From: an uncultured Winogradskyella sp.
GTDB lineage: Bacteria > Bacteroidota > Bacteroidia > Flavobacteriales > Flavobacteriaceae
Direction: 5' to 3'
DNA length: 64,000 nt
Assembly (NCBI RefSeq): GCF_947496485.1
Contig: NZ_CANMCZ010000003.1
Coordinates: 124,001 to 188,000, forward strand
The translations under genes and the position numbers were made by a program. This document shows, piece by piece, positions 37,040 to 44,532 of this stretch; position 1 is the first letter of the stretch; each line of letters opens with the position of its first letter. The notes below the pieces were generated by a model. That model had not been told where the DNA came from and made no database searches. It saw only the letters and a program-made list of their open reading frames with translations.

Positions 37040-37729
37040 ATGAGTGACAACGTCATCGAAATTAGAAACATCATTAGAGATTTTAAATTAGGACAAGAAA
37101 CTGTCCACGTATTAAAAGGCATCGATTTAGATATAAAACGTGGTGAGTATGTTGCAATTATGGGACCATCTGGTTCTGGTAAATCTACTTTAATGAACTT
37201 ATTAGGTTGTTTAGATACACCAACTGCAGGCTCGTATAATTTGAATGGAAAAGATGTTAGTCAGATGAGTGATGATGAGCTTGCTGAAATTAGAAATACA
37301 GAAATCGGTTTCGTTTTCCAAACCTTTAATTTATTACCAAGAACTACAGCCTTAGAAAATGTAGCATTACCAATGATTTATGCAGGATCATCTAAAAAAC
37401 AACGTCAAGACAGAGCAACTGAAGTACTAACTGATGTTGGTTTATCGGATCGTATGGATCATAAACCCAACCAACTTTCGGGTGGACAAAGACAACGTGT
37501 GGCTGTTGGTAGAGCTTTAGTAAATAAACCATCGATCATACTAGCAGATGAGCCAACAGGTAACCTCGATTCTAAAACCTCTTTAGAAATAATGCAGCTA
37601 TTTGATGAAATCCATGCTAAGGGAAATACCGTAATCATGGTAACACATGAAGAAGAAGTTGCTGAGCACGCCAAACGTGTTATTCGCTTACGCGATGGAA
37701 TGATTGAGAGTGATACTTTTAATGACTAA
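37040..37729 (+). CDS. ABC transporter ATP-binding protein (LolD/MacB type)
   Basis: 229 residues. [27 protein letters not shown] is Walker [27 protein letters not shown] the Q-loop region, [35 protein letters not shown] the signature and Walker B. This is the LolD/MacB/FtsE-type subgroup that serves permeases for lipoproteins, peptides or efflux. No permease gene is adjacent, so its partner must be encoded elsewhere. It overlaps the next small gene by one base (TAATG). Confidence 0.9.
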   Translation: MSDNVIEIRNIIRDFKLGQETVHVLKGIDLDIKRGEYVAIMGPSGSGKSTLMNLLGCLDTPTAGSYNLNGKDVSQMSDDELAEIRNTEIGFVFQTFNLLPRTTALENVALPMIYAGSSKKQRQDRATEVLTDVGLSDRMDHKPNQLSGGQRQRVAVGRALVNKPSIILADEPTGNLDSKTSLEIMQLFDEIHAKGNTVIMVTHEEEVAEHAKRVIRLRDGMIESDTFND

Positions 37730-38148
37730 TGATTATTTTTTTCGTAAGGCCTAATTATATATTTTTAATAATAATCATAATTAGTATTTACATGGTATAT
37801 AAACAAGGTTCAAAAAAATATTCTATTTCCTTTTACAAGAACTTATCAGATCAACAATTGTATAGTGAACTTATTGGGCTTTTAAATTCGATCCTTGAAA
37901 GGCAAAACGAAGAATCAGATTATTTACATTCTAACTTCAATAATCATGAAGAATTCTTAACTTATATCAATAAAATAAAAAGTAAGCTTAAGAGCAACAA
38001 TAAAACTACACTTGAAAATCTAGAATTAGATTTCTTACCAACTAGTACATTTCAAGAATTGTCCATTAGCAATGATTGGTCGAAAGATTACTTAAAATTA
38101 TCAAAGCGTTTTGATTTAATTCATCAAGTTTTAACAAATCGAGCATAA
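37729..38148 (+). CDS. Small single-TM protein of unknown function
   Basis: 139 residues. An N-terminal membrane helix (IFFVRPNYIFLIIIIISIYMVY, residues about 2-23) is followed by a hydrophilic helical domain (QQLYSELIGLLNSILERQNEES, LTYINKIKSKLKSNN). I do not recognise a family. The ATG overlaps the stop of the LolD-type ATPase gene by one base, so it is translationally coupled and might be an accessory of that ATPase (inference from position only). Confidence 0.6.
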   Translation: MIIFFVRPNYIFLIIIIISIYMVYKQGSKKYSISFYKNLSDQQLYSELIGLLNSILERQNEESDYLHSNFNNHEEFLTYINKIKSKLKSNNKTTLENLELDFLPTSTFQELSISNDWSKDYLKLSKRFDLIHQVLTNRA

Positions 38149-38175
38149 AACGCTCTCAAAATTCGTTTTCCTCAA

Positions 38176-38206
38176 TTTGCCTTACAACTTTTAACTCGTA
38201 ACTTTG
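38176..38206 (+). promoter_or_regulatory. Promoter abutting the adenosyltransferase ATG (leaderless candidate)
   Basis: TTTG at 38176-38179, a spacer of exactly 19 nt, then TAACTTTG at 38199-38206 match both Bacteroidota promoter boxes. The ATG begins only four nt after the -7 box, so the transcript would start at or within one or two nt of the start codon. Confidence 0.65.
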
Positions 38207-38210
38207 TTAC

Positions 38211-38786
38211 ATGAAAGTATATACAAAAACAGGAGACAAAGGTACCACTGCGTTATTTGGAGGTACAAGAGTCCCAAAACATCATATAAGAATTGATAGC
38301 TACGGCACAATTGATGAACTTAACTCTTATATTGGACTCATCAGAGATCAAGATATTGACCAGTTATACAAAAACACCTTAATGGAAATTCAAGATCGCT
38401 TATTCACGGTTGGAGCTATTTTGGCTACAGATCCTGAAAAAGCAACATTAAAAAGTGGCAAAGCTAGATTAAATATTCCTAAGATATCAAATGAAGATAT
38501 TGAGAAGTTAGAAAAAGAAATGGATAACATGGAGGCCAGCCTTCCACCTATGACACACTTTGTTTTACCCGGAGGTCATCAAACCGTGTCATTCTGTCAC
38601 ATAGCACGTACTGTATGCCGTAGAGCCGAGCGTTTAGCTTCACACCTTAACGATATAGAACCGTTTCAGCCCGAAACTTTAATGTATATAAATCGACTTT
38701 CTGACTACCTTTTTGTATTGGCACGGAAGTTGTCACATGATTTACAAGCTGAAGAGATAAAGTGGATTCCTAAAAAAGAATCATAA
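38211..38786 (+). CDS. pduO: ATP:cob(I)alamin adenosyltransferase, PduO type
   Basis: 191 residues. VYTKTGDKGTTALFGGTRVPKHHIRIDSYGTIDELNSYIGL is the hallmark N-terminus that binds ATP. LPGGHQTVSFCHIARTVCRRAERLASHL and YINRLSDYLFVLARKL are the later active-site helices. The enzyme makes adenosylcobalamin, the cofactor of methylmalonyl-CoA mutase, and so connects functionally with MeaB at 53456-54535. A strong promoter lies directly before the ATG. The gene is complete and normal in length. Confidence 0.93.
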   Translation: MKVYTKTGDKGTTALFGGTRVPKHHIRIDSYGTIDELNSYIGLIRDQDIDQLYKNTLMEIQDRLFTVGAILATDPEKATLKSGKARLNIPKISNEDIEKLEKEMDNMEASLPPMTHFVLPGGHQTVSFCHIARTVCRRAERLASHLNDIEPFQPETLMYINRLSDYLFVLARKLSHDLQAEEIKWIPKKES

Positions 38787-38895
38787 CATATATTATCAAT
38801 ATCAGAACAGGATTATCAATTGCAATAGTTAGTCCGAAACAAAAGTTGACGATTACACGTTCTTTATATTAATGATTAATTAATTTAATTTTTTC

Positions 38896-38925
38896 TTGAA
38901 TTGTTCAACTAAAAAATTATTTTTG
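38896..38925 (+). promoter_or_regulatory. Promoter of the small acidic gene
   Basis: TATTTTTG at 38918-38925 matches TAnnTTTG; a TTG at 38896-38898 lies 19 nt upstream as the -33 box. The predicted start near 38929-38932 leaves a leader of about 20 nt before the ATG at 38949. Confidence 0.55.
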
Positions 38926-38948
38926 CAAAAATTAAATTTACAACGCAA

Positions 38949-39170
38949 ATGTATTGGACATTAGAATTAGCATCTTATTTAAGTGATGCACCTTGGCCGG
39001 CAACTAAAGACGAACTCATTGACTACGCTATTAGAACAGGAGCTCCATTAGAAGTTGTTGAAAACTTACAAGCTATAGAAGACGAAGGTGATTCTTACGA
39101 CTCTATTGAAGAAATTTGGCCAGACTATCCAACTGATGAAGATTACCTCTGGAATGAGGATGAATATTAA
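38949..39170 (+). CDS. Small acidic DUF2795-like protein
   Basis: 73 residues. MYWTLELASYLSDAPWPATKDELIDYAIRTGAPLEVVENLQAIEDEGDSYDSIEEIWPDYPTD has the L-x-x-x-x-WPATKxELIxYAxxxGAPxxVxxNLxxLxDxxxY pattern of DUF2795, a small family of unknown function frequent in Bacteroidota. The C-terminus is strongly acidic and aromatic. It is monocistronic, with its own promoter and a terminator at 39187-39227. Highly conserved but without known activity. Confidence 0.85.
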   Translation: MYWTLELASYLSDAPWPATKDELIDYAIRTGAPLEVVENLQAIEDEGDSYDSIEEIWPDYPTDEDYLWNEDEY

Positions 39171-39186
39171 CATATAAAATTATCAC

Positions 39187-39227
39187 AAAAAAGTCTCTTG
39201 CGTTATTATAACTTAGAGACTTTTTTT
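39187..39227 (+). terminator. Rho-independent terminator
   Basis: An AAAAAAGTCTCT arm pairs with AGAGACTTTTTT across a loop of about 16 nt and ends in a seven-T run, just after the small acidic gene. Confidence 0.8.
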
Positions 39228-39270
39228 ATTTTCGGATGCTCGCAATTCGAGAATAAAATTCACTTCAATT

Positions 39271-39287
39271 GTCACCATCATGGTGAC
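39271..39287 (+). promoter_or_regulatory. Perfect inverted repeat upstream of secA
   Basis: GTCACCA-TCA-TGGTGAC has seven-base perfect arms and a three-base loop, 66 nt before the secA ATG. An 11-codon mini-ORF begins inside it (39280-39315, MVTFEVFKKQK). It could be an operator or an mRNA hairpin controlling secA; function is inferred from position only. Confidence 0.4.
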
Positions 39288-39352
39288 TTTCGAAGTATTT
39301 AAAAAACAAAAATAAGGATTGAAACCAATCAATCTGTTACAAAATATTAAAT

Positions 39353-42300
39353 ATGACATTTTTAGATAAAGTACTTAAAGTTTTTGTTGGAGATAAATCC
39401 AAACAAGATGTAAGTGCTATAACACCAATCGTAGATAAAATAAAAACTTTTGAATCAGCTCTTGAAGCTTTGTCTCATGACGAACTAAGAGCTAAGACTA
39501 TTGAGTTTAAGGAAAAAATTGCTGAAGCGAGACGTCCACTTCAAACACAAAAAGAAGAACTTTTAGCAAAAGCAGAAGTTACTGAAGACATTGATGAGCG
39601 TGAAGATATATATCTCGAAGTCGATAAAATCGATGACGATATCTACGATGTTACAGAAGGTGTTTTAAACGATATTCTTCCAGAAGCCTTCGCAGTCGTT
39701 AAAGAGACGGCGAAACGTTTTGTACATAACACTCAAATCCCTGTAACAGCAAATGCTTTTGACCGTGAAATTTCTGGTGAACACGATTACGTTACATTAG
39801 AAGGAGATCAAGCCATTTGGGCAAATTCTTGGGATGCAGCTGGTAAGCCAATTACATGGGACATGATTCACTATGATGTTCAGCTAATAGGTGGTGTTGC
39901 TATGCACCAAGGTAAAATTGCAGAGATGCAAACTGGTGAGGGAAAAACATTGGTTGCAACGCTTCCTGTGTACTTAAATGCACTTGCTGGAAAAGGTGTT
40001 CACTTAGTAACCGTAAATGATTACTTGGCAAAACGTGATAGCGCTTGGATGGCTCCAATATTTCAGTTTCATGGTATGAGTATCGATTGTATCGATTACC
40101 ACACACCAAACTCAGATGCACGTCGTAAAGCTTATAATGCAGATATTACATACGGAACTAATAACGAATTTGGTTTCGATTACTTACGAGATAACATGGC
40201 ACATTCGCCAGACGATTTAGTACAGCGTCCGCATCACTACGCCATTGTCGATGAGGTCGATTCTGTATTAGTTGATGATGCACGTACTCCATTAATTATT
40301 TCTGGTCCTGTACCAAAAGGTGACGAGCACGAGTTTGATGCTCTTAAACCAAAGGTTCAGCAAATTGAAGACGTACAACGTAAATATCTAGTAGGTGTTT
40401 TAGCTGAAGCGAAAAAATTAATCGCAGCTGGTGATACTAAGGAAGGTGGTTTCCAATTATTGAGAGCGTACAGAGGTATTCCAAAGAATAAGGCCTTAAT
40501 AAAGTTTTTATCTGAAGAAGGTATTAAGCAATTACTTCAGAAAACTGAAAACTTCTACATGCAAGACAACAATAGAGAAATGCCTAAGGTAGATGCAGAA
40601 CTCTATTATGTAATCGACGAAAAAAATAATCAAGTAGAATTATCTGACAAAGGTGTAGAATTCTTGTCTGGTGAGGATGATCCTGATTTCTTCGTCATGC
40701 CAGAAATGGGAACTGAAATTGCCAAGATTGAAGCACAAGGCTTATCCTCTGAAGAAGAAGCGAATCTTAAAGAAGATTTGTTTAGAGACTTTGGGATTAA
40801 ATCAGAGCGTATTCATACACTTAACCAATTATTAAAAGCTTACGCTTTATTCGAAAAAGACAATCAGTATGTTGTTATGGACAACAAAGTAATGATTGTA
40901 GATGAGCAAACAGGTCGTATTATGGACGGTCGTCGTTATTCTGATGGATTGCACCAAGCCATTGAAGCTAAAGAAAATGTAAAGATAGAAGCCGCTACAC
41001 AAACTTTCGCCACAGTAACGCTTCAGAATTACTTTAGAATGTACCGCAAACTATCTGGTATGACAGGTACTGCGGTAACAGAAGCAGGTGAATTTTGGGA
41101 AATCTACAAATTAGATGTGGTTGAAATTCCAACCAATAGACCTATTGCCAGAGATGATAGAGACGACTTAGTTTATAAAACAAAACGCGAAAAATACAAC
41201 GCTGTTATCGATGAAGTTACAGAACTCTCGCAAGCGGGACGACCAGTACTTATTGGTACAACCAATGTAGAAATTTCAGAGCTTCTGGGTAAGATGTTGA
41301 GTATTCGTAAAATCGATCACAACGTCTTAAATGCAAAACAGCACAAAAGAGAAGCAGATATCGTAGCACAAGCAGGTAATGCAGGCCAAGTAACTATTGC
41401 CACAAACATGGCAGGTCGTGGTACAGATATTAAGTTGAGTGATGAAGTTAAAGCTGCAGGTGGATTAGCTATTGTCGGTACAGAGCGTCACGATTCTCGT
41501 CGTGTAGACAGACAGTTACGTGGTAGAGCTGGTCGACAAGGAGATCCAGGAAGTTCGCAATTCTATGTATCGCTAGAAGATAACTTAATGCGTTTATTTG
41601 GTTCTGAGCGTATTGCCAAAATGATGGACAGAATGGGACTGAAAGAAGGTGAAGTAATTCAACATTCTATGATTTCTAAGTCTATTGAACGTGCGCAGAA
41701 AAAAGTTGAGGAAAATAACTTTGGTGTTCGTAAACGTTTATTAGAATATGATGATGTAATGAACGCACAGCGTGAAGTGGTGTACAAACGTCGTCGTAAT
41801 GCATTGCATGGTGAACGTCTTAGAGTAGATTTAGCAAATATGATCTACGATACCTCTGAAGGTATTGCTATGAATAACAAGGATGCTAACGATTACAAAA
41901 ACTTTGAGTTTGAATTAATCCGTTATTTCTCAATGTCTTCTCCAATTTCTGAAGAAGAGTTTGCAAAAATGGACGCACAGAAAATTGCAGGTGTAATTTA
42001 CAAGGAAGCATTTAAGCATTATCGTGAAAAAATGCAGCGTGCAGCAGATTTAGCCTTCCCAGTGATTGAGAATGTGTATAATACTCAGCGTGATAAGTTT
42101 AAGCGTATTGTAGTGCCATTTACCGATGGTGTTAAGAATCTACAGGTGGTAACCGATTTAGAAAAAGCCTACGAAACCAAAGGTACACAACTGATTAATG
42201 ATTTTGAAAAGAACATTACACTAGCCATTGTTGATGACGCTTGGAAAACACATTTACGTAAAATGGATGAATTAAAGCAATCAGTACAGTTGGCAGTACA

Positions 42301-42709
42301 TGAGCAAAAAGATCCATTATTAATTTATAAGTTTGAATCTTTCGAGCTGTTCAAGGCTATGATTGACCAAGTAAATAAAGATGTAATTTCATTCTTATTT
42401 AAAGGTGAAATTCCACAAGAAACAGCTAACACTATACAAGAAGCTAAACGTCGTAAGCAAGAAAAATTACAAACGCAAAAAGACGAGATTCCTAATATGG
42501 ATGAACGCGCAGCACAAAACAGAGCTGCAGGGGAAGGAGCTTCTCGCCAACAGCAAGTCGTAGAAACGATTGTTAGAGAACAACCAAAAATTGGTCGTAA
42601 CGATAGAGTTACTATCAAGCATGTGATGAGTGGTGAAAATAAAACCGTAAAATATAAGCAAGCCATTCCTTTGATTGATAAAGGAGAATGGGTTTTGGTT
42701 AATGAGTAA
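39353..42709 (+). CDS. secA: Preprotein translocase ATPase SecA
   Basis: 1118 residues, the long form usual in Bacteroidota, with insertions relative to the roughly 900-residue E. coli enzyme. GKIAEMQTGEGKTLVATLP (Walker A, about residue 190), AIVDEVDSVLVDDARTPLIISGP (DEAD-like box, about residue 296), MAGRGTDIKL and QLRGRAGRQGDPGSSQFYVSLEDNLM are all intact. The C-terminal IGRND segment is not followed by the CPCGSGKK zinc-binding tail but by RVTIKHVMSGENKTVKYK. It drives proteins through SecYEG. Monocistronic, ending at a strong terminator. Confidence 0.97.
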   Translation: MTFLDKVLKVFVGDKSKQDVSAITPIVDKIKTFESALEALSHDELRAKTIEFKEKIAEARRPLQTQKEELLAKAEVTEDIDEREDIYLEVDKIDDDIYDVTEGVLNDILPEAFAVVKETAKRFVHNTQIPVTANAFDREISGEHDYVTLEGDQAIWANSWDAAGKPITWDMIHYDVQLIGGVAMHQGKIAEMQTGEGKTLVATLPVYLNALAGKGVHLVTVNDYLAKRDSAWMAPIFQFHGMSIDCIDYHTPNSDARRKAYNADITYGTNNEFGFDYLRDNMAHSPDDLVQRPHHYAIVDEVDSVLVDDARTPLIISGPVPKGDEHEFDALKPKVQQIEDVQRKYLVGVLAEAKKLIAAGDTKEGGFQLLRAYRGIPKNKALIKFLSEEGIKQLLQKTENFYMQDNNREMPKVDAELYYVIDEKNNQVELSDKGVEFLSGEDDPDFFVMPEMGTEIAKIEAQGLSSEEEANLKEDLFRDFGIKSERIHTLNQLLKAYALFEKDNQYVVMDNKVMIVDEQTGRIMDGRRYSDGLHQAIEAKENVKIEAATQTFATVTLQNYFRMYRKLSGMTGTAVTEAGEFWEIYKLDVVEIPTNRPIARDDRDDLVYKTKREKYNAVIDEVTELSQAGRPVLIGTTNVEISELLGKMLSIRKIDHNVLNAKQHKREADIVAQAGNAGQVTIATNMAGRGTDIKLSDEVKAAGGLAIVGTERHDSRRVDRQLRGRAGRQGDPGSSQFYVSLEDNLMRLFGSERIAKMMDRMGLKEGEVIQHSMISKSIERAQKKVEENNFGVRKRLLEYDDVMNAQREVVYKRRRNALHGERLRVDLANMIYDTSEGIAMNNKDANDYKNFEFELIRYFSMSSPISEEEFAKMDAQKIAGVIYKEAFKHYREKMQRAADLAFPVIENVYNTQRDKFKRIVVPFTDGVKNLQVVTDLEKAYETKGTQLINDFEKNITLAIVDDAWKTHLRKMDELKQSVQLAVHEQKDPLLIYKFESFELFKAMIDQVNKDVISFLFKGEIPQETANTIQEAKRRKQEKLQTQKDEIPNMDERAAQNRAAGEGASRQQQVVETIVREQPKIGRNDRVTIKHVMSGENKTVKYKQAIPLIDKGEWVLVNE

Positions 42710-42760
42710 GCCAAATACAAATAGTGTCATTCTGAAAGAAGTTCAGAATCTAAAATTTAA

Positions 42761-42789
42761 AATCCTGATGCAACCCATCAGGATTTTTT
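42761..42789 (+). terminator. Rho-independent terminator of secA
   Basis: A perfect 10-bp stem (AATCCTGATG / CATCAGGATT) with a five-nt loop is followed by a T tract. Confidence 0.9.
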
Positions 42790-42908
42790 CATATATCAAT
42801 GCGAACAAAAGTGAAGCAGTTCCACCAGTCAAAGAAAGATTAGTAGTATTACATATTTATAAGTGCATGTATTTTAGTAACTTTAGAAATAACAAACGAT
42901 TATCTACC

Positions 42909-43589
42909 ATGAAACATATTATTACAGTATTTGTATTAGCAGGAATTTTAATGTCTTGTAATACATCAGACAAAACAAAAACGGTGCAACAACAATCCAA
43001 TACAACGGAAACCGCAACAGAAAGCACATCAGATAATAGCAATGCACAATTAAAGATTATTGATAGTGATGAAGCCTTAATTGCGACCGCGTTAATGGCT
43101 GCGCCAAAAGCAAGCAGAGCAGGATGTAAAGTTATTGGCTATAATATGGCTGGCGAATTTGTGACGCTAAGAGAAGGAAATAATGAATTTATTGTACTTG
43201 CAGACGACCCAAAAAAAGAGGGATTTAATGCCGCATGTTATCACAAAGATTTAGACCCTTTTATGGCACGAGGAAGAGCCTTAAAAGCTGAAGGAAAAAA
43301 ACATCAAGAAATATTTGATATTCGTGAAGAAGAGGTGAAATCAGGTAAACTTAAAATACCAATGGGATTAACCTTACACATTTACTTTGGCCCAAAAACA
43401 ATGTATAACCCAGAAACCTCAGAAGTAGATGGAGCGCGACTGCGCTATGTGGTTTACATGCCTTATGCTACATCTGCGTCTACAGGTTTACCAGAAGTAC
43501 CACCTGCTTCAAATCATCCTTGGATTATGAATCCTGGAACACATAGAGCACATATTATGATTTCGCCTTTGCCAGATGAAAAGAATTGA
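42909..43589 (+). CDS. Lipoprotein of unknown function
   Basis: 226 residues from the ATG at 42909; a longer frame reaches back over the secA end but its start has no support. A lipoprotein signal (MKHIITVFVLAGILMSCNTSD, lipid Cys at 17) is followed by a Thr/Ser/Gln-rich linker and a globular domain. Notable segments are KASRAGCKVIGYNMAGEFVTLREGNNEF, GLTLHIYFGPKTMYNPETSEVDGARLRYVVYMPYAT and NPGTHRAHIMISPLP. I do not recognise a characterised family. Exported to the periplasmic face or the outer membrane. Confidence 0.75.
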   Translation: MKHIITVFVLAGILMSCNTSDKTKTVQQQSNTTETATESTSDNSNAQLKIIDSDEALIATALMAAPKASRAGCKVIGYNMAGEFVTLREGNNEFIVLADDPKKEGFNAACYHKDLDPFMARGRALKAEGKKHQEIFDIREEEVKSGKLKIPMGLTLHIYFGPKTMYNPETSEVDGARLRYVVYMPYATSASTGLPEVPPASNHPWIMNPGTHRAHIMISPLPDEKN

Positions 43590-43616
43590 AGATTAAAAAC
43601 ATAAACCTCTTTTTTA

Positions 43617-43647
43617 AATCCCGATGTGAACTATTGGGATTTTTTTA
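43617..43647 (+). terminator. Rho-independent terminator
   Basis: AATCCC and GGGATT arms enclose a 13-nt loop and run into a T tract, 28 nt after the lipoprotein stop. Confidence 0.7.
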
Positions 43648-43661
43648 TGACATTAAAAGCC

Positions 43662-43732
43662 TGCCAAGGGACTTACAAAGGCAAAGGATTTATTAATGCT
43701 CTGATATTGCACACCAGTTCTTTAACACTATG
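43662..43732 (+). pseudogene. Remnant of a DUF6624 lipoprotein gene
   Basis: 71 nt align to 45244-45315 inside the intact DUF6624 gene, with nine mismatches and a one-base deletion (about 86% identity by hand count). The reading CQGTYKGKGFIN corresponds to CEGTYEGKEFIN before the frameshift. No other part of the gene is recognisable nearby. Confidence 0.75.
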
Positions 43733-43746
43733 ATTTCCCACCCTAT

Positions 43747-43827
43747 TTATTTGAAATATACTTCGATATCTTCAATAATTTTGTTAGCTTTTAGTAATTG
43801 TAAAACATATTCTTTGAAATCACTTCT
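43747..43827 (-). pseudogene. Possible 3'-end remnant of a lost gene
   Basis: A 26-codon open stretch ending in TAA reads RSDFKEYVLQLL then KANKIIEDIEVYFK, with the residue pattern of an amphipathic helix rather than random AT-rich sequence. There is no start codon and a stop lies directly upstream. The source gene is not identified. Confidence 0.3.
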
Positions 43828-43978
43828 CTAAGGCTTGAAAACACAAAATATCATTTATATTACAATAAATAAACGATAAAATACATTTATTTGTAAGAAT
43901 TTTATACATAAATTATGCATTAGTCATTTAATTTTATATGTTTACAGTTAAATTTTAACAAATCTTAACCTACAAATT

Positions 43979-44362
43979 ATGAAATTAAAATTACTATTAG
44001 TATTCACCATATGTGCTATGGTGTCTACAGCACAATCGAAATCGGGAAGTAACACTACTGACAACCCGAACTTAACTGTAGCAACAGACAACAATTTTGC
44101 TGTTACAACTCTAAATGAAACCATTAACTTTGACGATGAAATAAAATTGTATCCAACGGTTACGGAAGATCTTATTTATTTTGGAATTAAAGATGATAAG
44201 AGTTATAAGTTTACCATTACAGTTTATGATATTTATGGTAAAAAACAGAATGTAGAAATACATGAAGGGACTATTAATATTAATGATTTAGAGCCTGGTA
44301 TTTACATTGTCCGGTTTACTTGTAAAAAATTCAGCGTTACAAAGAACGTCGTTAGAAAGTAA
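43979..44362 (+). CDS. Small secreted protein with T9SS type A sorting domain
   Basis: 127 residues. A signal peptide (MKLKLLLVFTICAMVSTAQS, cleavage after about 18) is followed by only about 35 polar residues. The C-terminal sorting domain is IKLYPTVTEDLIYFGIKDDKSYKFTITVYDIYGKK through LEPGIYIVRFTCKKFSVTKNVVRK. The domain routes proteins through the type IX system to the cell surface or medium. The near absence of cargo makes it a minimal substrate. Followed by a good terminator. Confidence 0.82.
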   Translation: MKLKLLLVFTICAMVSTAQSKSGSNTTDNPNLTVATDNNFAVTTLNETINFDDEIKLYPTVTEDLIYFGIKDDKSYKFTITVYDIYGKKQNVEIHEGTININDLEPGIYIVRFTCKKFSVTKNVVRK

Positions 44363-44414
44363 ATCTTTATCTGAGAATTTGAGCCATAATTTTAATTGGC
44401 TTTATAATAAGCTT

Positions 44415-44446
44415 AAAACCACCTTTGTTCTACTTGGTGGTTTTTT
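44415..44446 (+). terminator. Rho-independent terminator
   Basis: AAAACCACC / GGTGGTTTT is a perfect nine-bp stem with a 12-nt loop and a six-T run, after the small T9SS gene. Confidence 0.88.
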
Positions 44447-44532
44447 GTTTTCAGACTGAATGTGCGTAAGTTTATCACTCTAGTTTTCTTTCACTACTTT
44501 AGTCCTAGGCTATTGTTAACAATCATAAACCT

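Larger units (their letters stand above)
43590..43978. other. 389-nt gap with a terminator and two gene remnants
   Basis: This gap holds the terminator of the preceding lipoprotein gene, a decayed fragment of the downstream DUF6624 gene (43662-43732) and a short coding-like minus-strand tail (43747-43827). The rest (about 43830-43978) is very AT-rich leader for the T9SS gene with no clear TAnnTTTG box. It looks like a site where genes have been lost. Confidence 0.6.

Noticed and set aside
42325..42730. Minus-strand frames of 131 and 87 codons over the end of secA
   Set aside because: They are antisense to the conserved SecA C-terminus, have no family features, and no promoter or start context.
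42675..42908. Upstream extension of the lipoprotein frame into the secA end
   Set aside because: The extension crosses the secA terminator and would bury the clear lipoprotein signal peptide; ATG 42909 is the sensible start.
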